From Nocardia vinacea (GTDB lineage: Bacteria > Actinomycetota > Actinomycetes > Mycobacteriales > Mycobacteriaceae), in contig NZ_CP109149.1 of the NCBI RefSeq assembly GCF_035920345.1, positions 9,920,001 to 9,984,000 on the forward strand: a stretch of 64,000 nucleotides of DNA. Reading direction: 5' to 3'. The position numbers and the translations under genes were made by a program. The notes beneath the pieces are model-generated. The model saw only the letters and a program-made list of their open reading frames with translations, made no database searches and had not been told where the DNA came from. Below, one piece after another: positions 55,765 to 64,000 of the stretch (position 1 is the stretch's first letter; each line of letters opens with the position of its first letter).

Positions 55765-56913
55765 ATGGATTCCTCGAAAACCACTGCCATGGTGGCGATT
55801 TCGCTGCCCGTTGCGCTGCTTCTGATGTTGCTGATCGTGGTCGGCGCCGCGCCGGGGACTTCGTGTGCGGCCACACTCACACCGGATACGACCGGGGGTG
55901 CGAGCGCGTCGACCGGTACGAGTGTGGCTGGGTTGAACCAAGCCCAGTTGCGGCTGGCCCGCAATGGTGTCGCGATCGGCAAGCAACGTCGGATGCCGCA
56001 GTCGGTGATCGTCGCCGAGTTGGCCGCCCAAGCCACCGAAAGCACGTTCCGGAATCTGGCGAATTCCTCGGTTCCAGAATCGCTTTCCTACAGCAACGAC
56101 GGTGTCGGGCACGATCACGACTCGGTCGGCCCGCATCAGATGCGAGTCAGTGTCTGGGGATCGGCGGGGATCGCGCAGCTGATGAACCCGGTGTATCAAA
56201 TCAACTGGTTCTACGACCAGGCAACGAAAATCACTGGCGCCCAACAGATGACCCCGCCCCAGCTCGCTCAGGCCATCGAACAATCCGCGCCCGCCGCCTA
56301 CGCCGGGCAACTCGACCTCGCCGAGCGGTTGTATGCGATGTTCGCCGACATCGACCCGGCCTCGATGCCCACCGGGCAGGCAGGACAGTCACCGACAGGG
56401 TGCGGCGCAGGTGGTTCGGGTGCACCGCTGAGTCCGGCAGGGCCTTTCGGACAAGCCGTCATCGCTGCGGCGCTGCGGTGGATCGGTACCCCGTACGTGT
56501 GGGGCGGCGGCGACAGCAATGGTCCGACCGGCGGCGGATTCGACTGCTCCGGATTGACCCTCTACGCGATCTACCAAGCCTCCAGCGGCCGGATCCGATT
56601 GTCGCACTACACCCAAGCCCAACAGGACCACCCAACCGCGCAACCGGTGCCCTTCGCCAATCGGGCACCCGGGGACCTGATCTTCTTCACCGCCCCAGGC
56701 GGCACCGATTCCCATCACGTCGGCATCTACTACGGCCGCGTCTACCACGGCCCCGACGACAAGACCGGCACCGAGATGCTGCTGCACGCACCGCAGACAG
56801 GGCAAACCGTCACCCTGACCCCGCTCAGCGCCTGGGACGAACACATGGACGTCCGCCGCTACAGCAGCCCCACCACCCCAACCCCCGACACCACCCCGGG
56901 AGGTCGAACATGA
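55765..56913 (+). CDS. NlpC/P60 peptidoglycan hydrolase of the transfer system
   Basis: 382 residues. An N-terminal membrane anchor or signal (about 10-35) is followed by a helical domain (about 60-190, PQSVIVAELAAQATESTFRN; SVGPHQMRVSVW) reminiscent of lytic transglycosylase-like modules. The NlpC/P60 domain (about 225-375) has catalytic Cys in GGFDCSGLT (about 259) and His in SHHVGIYYG (about 317). It should open the cell wall locally for the conjugation channel. Confidence 0.88.
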   Translation: MDSSKTTAMVAISLPVALLLMLLIVVGAAPGTSCAATLTPDTTGGASASTGTSVAGLNQAQLRLARNGVAIGKQRRMPQSVIVAELAAQATESTFRNLANSSVPESLSYSNDGVGHDHDSVGPHQMRVSVWGSAGIAQLMNPVYQINWFYDQATKITGAQQMTPPQLAQAIEQSAPAAYAGQLDLAERLYAMFADIDPASMPTGQAGQSPTGCGAGGSGAPLSPAGPFGQAVIAAALRWIGTPYVWGGGDSNGPTGGGFDCSGLTLYAIYQASSGRIRLSHYTQAQQDHPTAQPVPFANRAPGDLIFFTAPGGTDSHHVGIYYGRVYHGPDDKTGTEMLLHAPQTGQTVTLTPLSAWDEHMDVRRYSSPTTPTPDTTPGGRT

Positions 56914-57578
56914 AAACCCCACTGAATCCAGCGGGCCCGCGACCTGGCGTCACCCCGGAGATGGTCGTGCGCGTTCGCGCAGTCGAATTGCACGGATTCA
57001 CCAGCACTCGCCATTTCGATCGCGTAGCAGCCGCACACGGATTCACCGACGCCGCGAGCTTCGAGCGTTATTTGACCGCGTTGCTGGTCGAGGCCGGTAT
57101 CGACTACGAAGGATTGCGTCAAACCGAGGCCGCCCGCCGCGGCGTGCAGCAACGACTGGTGGCGAAGGCAGCGCGCGGACCGCGGGTCATGCTGTGGTCG
57201 GCCGCCACCATGACCACCTTCACCATCTGCCGCGCCGACGGACAGGTTCTATGGCGTGACCTGTTTCCCTCCGGCACGGTGTTGGGCACGGGTGCAGATG
57301 CTGCGGAAGCTTCAGCGCGACAAGCGATCTGGATTGCTGGGCAAGCCCGCACCCAATGGGGCGCCGATGCCGCGACCCTGCACCTGATCCTGGCCCGCAG
57401 CCGCGGTGTCGACCTCGAGAACCTGCACCGCGCCGCCACGACCGCCGGCCTGGTCCTGGACGTGATCACCGATCCGGTACATAACCCAGCCGCCGAACAA
57501 TGCAACCGACCCGACGCCCTCGACTGGCACACCACCGTCCTCGGCGCCTTGCTGTACCCACACAGGGCCTCGGCATGA
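56910..57578 (+). CDS. Hypothetical conjugation-cluster protein
   Basis: 222 residues, soluble. The N-terminal 80 residues are helical (TPEMVVRVRAVELHGFTSTR). The C-terminal part (MLWSAATMTTFTICRADGQV, then LHLILARSRGVDLENLHRAA) alternates strands and helices, possibly RNase H-like; I see no complete acidic triad. Family not recognised. ATGA overlaps with both neighbours. Confidence 0.7.
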   Translation: MKTPLNPAGPRPGVTPEMVVRVRAVELHGFTSTRHFDRVAAAHGFTDAASFERYLTALLVEAGIDYEGLRQTEAARRGVQQRLVAKAARGPRVMLWSAATMTTFTICRADGQVLWRDLFPSGTVLGTGADAAEASARQAIWIAGQARTQWGADAATLHLILARSRGVDLENLHRAATTAGLVLDVITDPVHNPAAEQCNRPDALDWHTTVLGALLYPHRASA

Positions 57579-58108
57579 CCCGAACCATATCCCTCACCGT
57601 TGTGATCACTCTCGCCGCCCTGACCGCAGGATGCGCCGCCGATAGCGCCGCACCCAGCGATGAACCGCACTGCCGTGCAGCAGATTTCGCAGCCCCCTTT
57701 AGTGAGGTGGACCCGTGTTCGGCTGAATCGGTCCTGACCGCGGCGGTAAGGACCGTGTTCGCCTATCGGCCGAGCGAACAGCTCGATCAGCGCGAGGCGT
57801 TCCGGGCAGCACGCCCGCTGATGAGTTCGGCGTTCGCGCAGCGCGGCGAGCCCGCCGCACTGGTGTGGGCGCCAATAGGTGTCACACAGTGGCAGCAGTG
57901 GCGCATCGACGCCACCACCGTCGCGGTATCGGCCCGCGTGAGCAGCGACGACCACCCGGCCGATACCGCTACAACAGCCAGCCGTGTGCTCGCCGTCCAA
58001 CTCGAACCCCGTAACCAGCCGCCGATCCGATGGGCCATATACGCCCACGCGTCGCGCACCACGGCGGTATCGGCGTGGGTGTTGTCCGAATTGGAGGTTC
58101 TGTCATGA
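57575..58108 (+). CDS. Lipoprotein
   Basis: 177 residues; lipobox LTAGC puts the acylated Cys at about residue 20. The mature domain has two further Cys residues and a strand-rich end (RWAIYAHASRTTAVSAWVLS). Likely an exported transfer-apparatus component. Overlaps both neighbours by ATGA. Confidence 0.75.
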   Translation: MTRTISLTVVITLAALTAGCAADSAAPSDEPHCRAADFAAPFSEVDPCSAESVLTAAVRTVFAYRPSEQLDQREAFRAARPLMSSAFAQRGEPAALVWAPIGVTQWQQWRIDATTVAVSARVSSDDHPADTATTASRVLAVQLEPRNQPPIRWAIYAHASRTTAVSAWVLSELEVLS

Positions 58109-59196
58109 GTTCCGGGGATCCGGTCGAGGAATCCAGCCAGGCAATGCGCCAGGGTTTCGTCCAAGCGCTGCAGACCGCGCACACCACCGCTGCCCTGATG
58201 CGGGGACGTGGTGGGGAATCACGATCGAGGGCGGAGTCCGAGCAGCGGATGCGCCTGGCCGGTGCCAAAGATTGGCGCTCGTTCATCGAACACCGCCTGC
58301 GCGTGATCGACACCGTGGATTTGGCGCGCCAAGCACACGAACTGAACACCGCCAAGGTCGACGAGGTACGTGCTCGCATCGAACGCGGCGGTGAAATGCA
58401 CGAGATGGAGCAGTGGATCAAGGAAAGGCAAGCCGAACGCGCCGATGCCGATCTGGACCGCCGCGACGAAGCGGGTGACCTCGAGCGTGAACACAACATC
58501 GAAATCCACGATTTGAAGGTCGATGCCTACGCCAACAGAGAGATCCGCGCCGCCGAACTGCACGAACTCGACGTCGAATTGAAGGAACTGCTCATCGAAA
58601 GCCGCCGCCGCGCAGCAGGTTTGAGTGAGACCTTGGCTTCGCACGGAGATGCCGGTGAAGCGATGGCATCGGCTGCGGCGTTTGCTGCGGCCAAGGGCGC
58701 CGAAGGGTTGTCCGAGCAACTCCGCGACGACTCCGACGCCTACGACGAGCGGTTCGTCGAAGACACCGGCAGCGCCTACACCGACATCATCGACGCCGAG
58801 ATCGTCGAGGACTTCGACGACCGAGACGTGACGGTGGAACCGCACAGCAAGGCATCGGAAGTAGCGATCGAGAACATCATCGACGCCGACATCATCGACG
58901 ATTTCGACGATCTCGGTGTGACGGTGCGTGCGCGGAGCCGGTCGTCGTCAGTCGCGGTCGAGGACATCGCGGGGCTGACCGAGGAACTGAGTTTCGCCAC
59001 CCACCTCATCCACGAGTTCGCAGATCTGCGTGGCGACCCGGACCCCGACCCCGATGCGGGATCAGTGATCGCAGATGCGGCCGACGCGGCCGGACTGACC
59101 AGCGAAACCCTTGCCGAGGACATGGATTTCGGCCCCGAAGTAGATCCGCTTACGACGCACGCATCGCCGATCGCTGACCTTGGGACGCAGCTGTGA
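58105..59196 (+). CDS. Coiled-coil protein with acidic C-terminal tail
   Basis: 363 residues. Residues about 50-190 are charged and heptad-rich. Two internal acidic repeats read AYTDIIDAEIVEDFDDRDVT and IENIIDADIIDDFDDLGVTV. The C-terminus (IADAADAAGLTSETLAEDMD, then FGPEVDP) shares the helix-plus-acidic-tail design of the next four large proteins. No known family. Possibly a secreted substrate or a structural protein. Confidence 0.72.
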   Translation: MSSGDPVEESSQAMRQGFVQALQTAHTTAALMRGRGGESRSRAESEQRMRLAGAKDWRSFIEHRLRVIDTVDLARQAHELNTAKVDEVRARIERGGEMHEMEQWIKERQAERADADLDRRDEAGDLEREHNIEIHDLKVDAYANREIRAAELHELDVELKELLIESRRRAAGLSETLASHGDAGEAMASAAAFAAAKGAEGLSEQLRDDSDAYDERFVEDTGSAYTDIIDAEIVEDFDDRDVTVEPHSKASEVAIENIIDADIIDDFDDLGVTVRARSRSSSVAVEDIAGLTEELSFATHLIHEFADLRGDPDPDPDAGSVIADAADAAGLTSETLAEDMDFGPEVDPLTTHASPIADLGTQL

Positions 59197-59249
59197 CCAC
59201 GAAAGCGAGGCCGACAGTGGTGGGCCCTGCTGAAGGCGGGAGCCGGTGA
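59193..59249 (+). CDS. Possible 18-residue coupling ORF
   Basis: A GTG overlapping the previous stop opens an 18-codon frame that ends one base before the next ATG. It may only serve to carry ribosomes across the 54-base gap. Confidence 0.25.
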   Translation: MTTKARPTVVGPAEGGSR

Positions 59250-59250
59250 G

Positions 59251-60159
59251 ATGGATACACCGACTCCGCTGCAGGCGCATCTGCTCAAAGCGGTGCAGAA
59301 CCTGGCCTACGACAACCAGCAGCGCCTCGAACATGCCCGTCACGCCGGACACGTGAGTGTGCCGCCAGAAGTGGTGCAGCAGTTGCGTATCGGCGAGCGC
59401 TCGCGTGAACAGCTCGAGGATGTGGCGTTGGCGGTCGGGGTGCCGAAGCCGTGGATCGATTACGTGCGCGCTGCGGGTGAGCGTGGCGGGCAGTGGCAGC
59501 CGGGGCAGGTATTGCTCGGGTCGGGGCAGGTCGATCGGGCCGGATTGACCGACGCGTTGGGCGTCGAGGTGCGGGGTTTGCAGGATATGGCGGGTGTGGC
59601 CGCCGCCCACACCCGCCGTGGCGAGCTGAATGTCGATGCGGTGGCACGGTTTCGGCGGGTGATGGGGATGACCTGGCAGCGCCTGGGCGCGGTCTCGCAC
59701 GCCTTGACCTTGAGCGAAGAAGAACGTCACCAGATCTGGCAGCGCGGCGCGCAGCACTGGTCGACCGCGGTCGCCGGAAAGTTCGCCGCACACAGCGACC
59801 GGCAGCTGGCGGCGCGATGGAACCAGGTGGCGGGTACCGACTTCACCGCCATCACGATGCCGGTGATCGTGCTGCAAACCGCCGGGATCACCCACGATGA
59901 CATCACCACCCAGATGCCGATGTCCCCGGACCGCATGGTCTCACTCGCCGCCGATGCCCTCAATACACGTGGGCGGTCTTCTAAGCCGCTGACGGTCACC
60001 GACCCCGACCGAGAGCCCTATGCCGCGGGAATCAATGCCGCGATCGAGGCCGCCGGGTTGACCGCAGAACTGCCCGCAGCACTCGAATTCGCCGACACCA
60101 CGACCGACTCGACGTCCGCGTCGGCGGTGGCCGAGGTCGACCACGGACACGACCCATGA
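59251..60159 (+). CDS. Paralogue 1 of a conjugation-cluster family
   Basis: 302 residues, no known family. Features shared with the two next genes: N-terminal helical pair (LQAHLLKAVQNLAYDNQQRL), the segment LEDVALAVGVPKPWIDYVRA, a central LQDMAGVAAAHTRRGELN, and the C-terminal SPDRMVSLAADALNTRG then INAAIEAAGL followed by an acidic tail. The tandem arrangement implies gene duplication. Confidence 0.75.
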   Translation: MDTPTPLQAHLLKAVQNLAYDNQQRLEHARHAGHVSVPPEVVQQLRIGERSREQLEDVALAVGVPKPWIDYVRAAGERGGQWQPGQVLLGSGQVDRAGLTDALGVEVRGLQDMAGVAAAHTRRGELNVDAVARFRRVMGMTWQRLGAVSHALTLSEEERHQIWQRGAQHWSTAVAGKFAAHSDRQLAARWNQVAGTDFTAITMPVIVLQTAGITHDDITTQMPMSPDRMVSLAADALNTRGRSSKPLTVTDPDREPYAAGINAAIEAAGLTAELPAALEFADTTTDSTSASAVAEVDHGHDP

Positions 60160-60231
60160 CCGTGGATCATTCCGCCTCCGGAAGGTGGGAACGACCGAAC
60201 ACCAATCTCTTTCAGGAAGGGAGAACTAGTG

Positions 60232-61167
60232 ATGACTGAACTGATACCCGGGATGGATGGGCTGCCCAGCTGGAAGGTGAGGTTGCTCGAACGCATCCAG
60301 AACGCCTCCGCCGACCATGTAGAGCTTCTGTTGCGGGGGCACCCGAGTTACGAGCCCGATTACGGCAGTGGCGAAATCCCGATGCAGACCTGGCGGAACC
60401 ACTTGCAGGTGCTACGTGGGGATCGTCACGACATCGAGATCCGCGCCAGCGCTGTTGGTGTTCCGCCCGAGGCGATCGATCAGGCGCGGGAGATGGGGGA
60501 GCGGGGACTGCGATGGGGCGACAGCGTGCATTCCCCACCCACCATCCGCGACGGTGAGGACCCCGTGCGTGCCCATATCGTCGAAGGCATCGCCGACGAC
60601 ATGTGGCAGCTCGAGCACATGGCAGCCATCAAGGTTGCCCACCGACGCCGCGGTGCCGACGGACGCTTCCCGCCGGACCCGCAGGCACAAGAACAGTTCG
60701 ACCGGAACATGACCGCACTGTGGGTCCGCGCGTACGACACCAGCGATGACATCGGTGTGACCACCGACGAGGGAACCGAGTTGTGGTGCCGCGACCAAGC
60801 GGGGTGGACACAGTTGGTGACAGCGACCGTGCACCGCTACGGCGACGCCGCTCTGCACGAACAATGGCGTGCCTACGCATGGCGAGGTATCGAGCACGAA
60901 GCTTGGCGCAGCATCGACAGCCTCCCGGGCGACCGGGGACCTGACCCGGTGGAGCCGCCCCCGGCCCCGCACGAGCTCATCGAACGCGCTACCCAAGCCC
61001 TCACCGGAACCAGCACACCGAACGAAGCGAGCACCGACCCGAGCGTCGAGCAAGCCGTCGAGACTGCTCTGCCTTCCGTCGGGGTGCAGGGATGGGAGGT
61101 CGAACCGGACTACGAACCCGATGTCGGCCCTGCCGAACTCGGCGAGTCGGTCGGGTTCGAGCGGTGA
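60232..61167 (+). CDS. Paralogue 2 of a conjugation-cluster family
   Basis: 311 residues. It matches its neighbours in LERIQNASADHVELL, the segment IEIRASAVGVPPEAIDQARE, LEHMAAIKVAHRRRGADG, FDRNMTALWVRAYD, and the C-terminal APHELIERATQAL and VEQAVETALPSVGVQGWEVE motif. It is soluble with no signal peptide. ATG at 60232 sits 7 bases after AGGAAGGGAGA; a GTG one codon earlier is possible. Confidence 0.75.
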   Translation: MTELIPGMDGLPSWKVRLLERIQNASADHVELLLRGHPSYEPDYGSGEIPMQTWRNHLQVLRGDRHDIEIRASAVGVPPEAIDQAREMGERGLRWGDSVHSPPTIRDGEDPVRAHIVEGIADDMWQLEHMAAIKVAHRRRGADGRFPPDPQAQEQFDRNMTALWVRAYDTSDDIGVTTDEGTELWCRDQAGWTQLVTATVHRYGDAALHEQWRAYAWRGIEHEAWRSIDSLPGDRGPDPVEPPPAPHELIERATQALTGTSTPNEASTDPSVEQAVETALPSVGVQGWEVEPDYEPDVGPAELGESVGFER

Positions 61168-61179
61168 GGCGCGGTATCG

Positions 61180-62157
61180 ATGACGACTCCCGAACCCGAG
61201 TTTTCACCGCCGCAGTCGGTGGTCGAGTGGCAGGCGCAGTTGCTGCTGCGGATCCGGCTGCTGGCCGCCGAACACACCCGCATCCTGGACGGCGGGTGGG
61301 AGAACTTCGAAACCCTCACCGGCGACGACGATCCACGTACGGCGTGGCAAACACACCTGGACGGGCTGGAAGCCCAGCGCGAGCAGGCCGAACAGACCGC
61401 GCTCACTGCCGGGATCGAACCGGCCTGGATCGAGGACGCCCGCGAACTCGGCATCCAGAGCACTCGCCCGCGCGTGGATGCCGGGGCGCGCGGAAACCCG
61501 GTACGCGACAACACCGCTCAGGACTTCTACATCGACATGCTGTCGCTGGATCTGTGGCATCTGGAACGGATGGCCGGGCTGTCCGCCGCCCGCGCGGACC
61601 GCATCGCCACCGGACGGTGGAGCTTCGCCACCAACCCCATCGCCGCGGCCCAGTTCGCACAGAACATGCAGCTCTACCACTCACGCGTCACCGCCTTGGC
61701 GCACGCCGCGCAGATCACCACCGCCGAAGCCGACGAACTGTGGGGGCCGGTCGCCGAAGGCGCCCGGCGAGAACACGCGGTCAATCTCGCAACCTATGAC
61801 GAACTGACGTTGGTCAACGAATGGAACTCCTACGCATCTGTGCGCACCGACCTAGCGATTCCGCCCTATGTTCCTACCGACCCCGATACCGGCATCCCCA
61901 TCGCTGGCGCGCAGGTGATTCCACCGACACCGCAACAGATGGTCGACGCCGCGACCGCGTCGCTGCGCGCGGAATTCGTCGACGCGGCCATCAACACCGC
62001 CAGCGAATCCGATCACACCGCCGAGCCCACCGCCATCACCGACGCCATCGACGCCGCCCTACTCGAAGGCGCCTACGGCTGGGACAGCGAGCCCAACCAC
62101 ACCGACCAGACCACCAACCCGCACCACATGACCGACCTGGGCACCGACCCCTATTAG
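61180..62157 (+). CDS. Paralogue 3 of a conjugation-cluster family
   Basis: 325 residues. Shared segments: WQAQLLLRIRLLAAEHTRIL, EQTALTAGIEPAWIEDAREL, LWHLERMAGLSAARADRIAT, FAQNMQLYHSRVTALA, TPQQMVDAATASL, and the tail ITDAIDAALLEGAYGWDSEP. It is soluble with no signal peptide. Gene order and repeated design suggest a set of related proteins moved by, or acting with, the transfer machine. Confidence 0.75.
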   Translation: MTTPEPEFSPPQSVVEWQAQLLLRIRLLAAEHTRILDGGWENFETLTGDDDPRTAWQTHLDGLEAQREQAEQTALTAGIEPAWIEDARELGIQSTRPRVDAGARGNPVRDNTAQDFYIDMLSLDLWHLERMAGLSAARADRIATGRWSFATNPIAAAQFAQNMQLYHSRVTALAHAAQITTAEADELWGPVAEGARREHAVNLATYDELTLVNEWNSYASVRTDLAIPPYVPTDPDTGIPIAGAQVIPPTPQQMVDAATASLRAEFVDAAINTASESDHTAEPTAITDAIDAALLEGAYGWDSEPNHTDQTTNPHHMTDLGTDPY

Positions 62158-62349
62158 CCGAACTCCACTAATCCAACCCCGCACCGATCACTGATCTACC
62201 AGAGGTATTCGCAGCACACGCTTTTCGTCGACGCGCCGGTCACGGGTACTGACCGGGGGCGCCGAAACCGCACTGCCAGGGGACATCCGAACACCGCCGC
62301 ACCGCCGATAACCGGTTCGCGGCACACGCCCTTCTCTCACCGGAGGTCG

Positions 62350-62427
62350 ATGATGTCCTACACCACATCTGATTCCGTCTCTGCGCGATGCCACCGACTG
62401 TGGCGCCATCGGCGGGCTGAGCGATGA
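62350..62427 (+). CDS. Candidate 25-residue coupled ORF
   Basis: An ATG after a GGAGG site (62342-62346) opens a 25-codon frame, basic and Arg/His-rich at its end (HRLWRHRRAER), whose stop overlaps the next ATG (ATGA). It may be a true microprotein or a translational coupler for the following gene. Confidence 0.45.
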   Translation: MMSYTTSDSVSARCHRLWRHRRAER

Positions 62428-63479
62428 GCTGGCCCGATCCGCGACGCGGAACCACCGATCCCGCCTATTACCGCGACGCCGCCGACAGCACCGAAGCGCG
62501 AATCCGGGCGGATTTCACGCGCTACTACCAGCTGCGGGAGATCGCGCCGCATGGCGAAACACCCGAGCAGCAGCAGCAATTCACCGCGGATGCCGATGCG
62601 CTGGCCGCACGATGGGGCCGCCACGAATCCGTCGAGCACCGCACTTTATGGGCGCAACTGCAAGCCGCGGTCGCCGGGTGGGAGGCGCGTCCGGAATCCA
62701 CCCGCCGCGCCTACGACCGCATCACCCAAGCCAGAGCCGATGGAGACCTCGACGTCGATGCGGTCGTGTGGCGCAACCTGCACCAGGCCGCCGTCATCAC
62801 CGGCCATGTCGAAACTTTCACCGCGGGCTCCGACCAAGACGGCGTCCGCTGGAGACCACCGGAGCACACCCGTGGTCGGGAAGCCGACCGCGCCAGCCTG
62901 CTCGACCGGGCCCTCGGTGGGCGCGCACCGGGACTGGCCACCCTGGCCGAGGTCGATGCGATCATCGCCGAAACCGATCAGCTCCTCGAGGCCGAGGAAG
63001 CAGCCGGAGATCTCGACAACGGTCGTGACGAACGCCTCGCCCGGCAGAACGCGGCCTTGCGGCAGCTGCAGGACGCGACCGCCGAACACACCCGCCTGGC
63101 GGATGCGTGGCCGGGCTCGCCCGAACGCGACCTTGCCCACATCGCGCGGCTGGAATCCCTGCTGGATGACGCCCGCACTGCCCGCAGCGACGCGGCCCTG
63201 GCCGGGGTACCGGTCGCCGACATCGAAGCTGTCTACCACGCCGGACGCGACGGCACCTACTGGGACGAACAGTCGGCGCCCCTTATCGGTGAGGCAATCA
63301 CCGGCGAGCCGGCCCCACCGGAACCGAGCACTGACCCCGGCGGCGCCGGGATCGAGGAAGCCATCGGCGCCGCCATGCCCGAGGCCGAGTTCGGCGACTG
63401 GAGCCCGGCCGACGGCGGCGAGGACACCCCCACGGCCCTCATGGCGGGCCTGGACGTCGATGCCGATATGTCGCGATGA
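62424..63479 (+). CDS. Helical protein with the shared C-terminal tail
   Basis: 351 residues, mostly charged helices (ADALAARWGRHESVEHRTLW; ETDQLLEAEEAAGDLDNGRD). A segment SDAALAGVPVADIEAVYHAG echoes the paralogue family's GVP motif. The C-terminus reads IEEAIGAAMPEAEFGDWSPA and ends acidic, like the four upstream large genes. No known family. It directly precedes the coupling-protein gene, consistent with a substrate or adaptor role (inference). Confidence 0.72.
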   Translation: MSWPDPRRGTTDPAYYRDAADSTEARIRADFTRYYQLREIAPHGETPEQQQQFTADADALAARWGRHESVEHRTLWAQLQAAVAGWEARPESTRRAYDRITQARADGDLDVDAVVWRNLHQAAVITGHVETFTAGSDQDGVRWRPPEHTRGREADRASLLDRALGGRAPGLATLAEVDAIIAETDQLLEAEEAAGDLDNGRDERLARQNAALRQLQDATAEHTRLADAWPGSPERDLAHIARLESLLDDARTARSDAALAGVPVADIEAVYHAGRDGTYWDEQSAPLIGEAITGEPAPPEPSTDPGGAGIEEAIGAAMPEAEFGDWSPADGGEDTPTALMAGLDVDADMSR

Positions 63480-63525
63480 AAACCATTGCCTCCCAATCCT
63501 TTCCATCTTCCTTCAGGAGTTGATC

Positions 63526-64000
63526 ATGATCTCGACCAGAGAGACCCGCCGCCGCACCAAACGCGGTCTGGGCGAGGAAACGACACTGCTGCTGGCGTTT
63601 CTGGCGTTGGTGGCCTTCGCGCTGTCGCTGTGGGCGGCGTTGAGCGTGGGCAGCTGGCTGGCTGGACTGCCGGTCACCGGCCACCCCGTGACCGCGCTCC
63701 TTCAGGTTCTCCTCGGCCAACATCGCTGGCCCTGGCAGGCCAGCGTCGTGGCCGTCGCTTTCACTGCCGCCGAAGCCGCACTCGTGGTCGCGTGCTGGCG
63801 AACGTTCAGTGCGGGCAGCGAGCTCGATGCCGCCGCGCGCACCATGCAACGCCCCGCCCAGATCCGGATGGCGCGCGCCCGCGACAACGCGACCGCCAAC
63901 CGGCGGCTGCTGCGCGACGCCTCTCCCGAAATCCAAGCCCTCAAGGGGCCACCGCTGGGAAAAACAGTGCTCGGTGGCGTGGAGCTTTACGTGCCCGCCG
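63526..64000 (+). CDS. VirD4-like coupling protein, N-terminal part
   Basis: The ORF is open to the window edge (158 codons). After a basic start (RETRRRTKRGLGEETTLLLA) come two membrane segments (about 20-48 and 65-95). A cytoplasmic part begins and ends with LGKTVLGGVELYVPA, the stretch that in coupling proteins just precedes the nucleotide-binding loop. It should recruit DNA or protein substrates to the transfer channel. ATG follows CAGGAG. The ATPase domain itself lies outside the window, so the call rests on architecture and position. Confidence 0.72.
   Translation, partial: MISTRETRRRTKRGLGEETTLLLAFLALVAFALSLWAALSVGSWLAGLPVTGHPVTALLQVLLGQHRWPWQASVVAVAFTAAEAALVVACWRTFSAGSELDAAARTMQRPAQIRMARARDNATANRRLLRDASPEIQALKGPPLGKTVLGGVELYVPA

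Larger units (their letters stand above)
39550..64000 (+). mobile_element. Conjugative (type IV secretion) gene cluster, partial
   Basis: About twenty plus-strand genes, most overlapping by 1-4 bases. They include VirB6-like, SCO6880-like and VirB4-like proteins, an NlpC/P60 hydrolase, two lipoproteins and the start of a VirD4-like coupling protein at the window edge. Relaxase and the far boundary are not in view, so whether this is an integrative element or shares the 25.9-kb integrase cannot be decided here. Confidence 0.75.

Overview
The window is high-GC actinobacterial DNA, most likely from a mycolate-producing genus such as Nocardia. The clues are PdtaR, an actinobacterial-type PolA with a degenerate proofreading domain, a standalone LeuA regulatory domain, secreted cutinase-like proteins, and many GTG/TTG starts with ATGA overlaps. 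Genus is inferred; no rRNA is present.

Layout. (1) 1-700: chromosomal edge with a DUF4188-type gene and the original terminator of tRNA-Leu. (2) 700-9397: an integrated element of about 8.7 kb at the 3' end of tRNA-Leu(CAA), bounded by an identical 56-bp repeat. It carries int, xis, a broken and partly inverted rep gene, several unknown genes and an IS21-family insertion (2250-4955) with an AAATT target duplication. (3) 9343-25694: ordinary chromosome: tRNA-Leu, pdtaR, a branched-chain amino acid ABC transporter operon with fused LivG-LivF, a DUF885 peptidase, a zinc-peptidase relative lacking its first zinc ligand, an NTF2-like gene, polA, a Leu/Val-rich leader ORF before a lone LeuA regulatory domain, thioredoxin, a 2H phosphoesterase and an IDH/IPMDH-family dehydrogenase. 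(4) 25902-37740: an accessory island flanked by an AbrB/integrase pair and a decayed relative of that integrase. It holds four co-directional genes: an alpha/beta hydrolase with an effector-associated-like tail, a VMAP-C-like protein, a MoxR-type AAA ATPase, and a 1682-residue vWA-STAND-TPR-hydrolase protein. This looks like an NTP-dependent conflict (defence) system. (5) 38120-39469: an XRE/MmyB regulator divergent from a 35-residue hydrophobic peptide gene with a strong terminator. (6) 39550-64000, running off the end: a compact conjugation (type IV secretion) cluster.

The conjugation cluster combines standard parts (VirB6-like, SCO6880-like, VirB4-like, NlpC/P60 hydrolase, and the N-terminus of a VirD4-like coupling protein) with unusual ones: two secreted cutinase-family proteins, a lipase-family protein, an alpha/beta hydrolase, and an acyl-CoA oxidase-like flavoprotein translationally coupled to the VirB4 gene. 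Two of the hydrolases have Ala in place of the nucleophile Ser. Five consecutive genes before the coupling protein share a C-terminal helix plus acidic tail and may be secreted substrates. My reading, which is inference, is a conjugation system adapted to a mycolate envelope.
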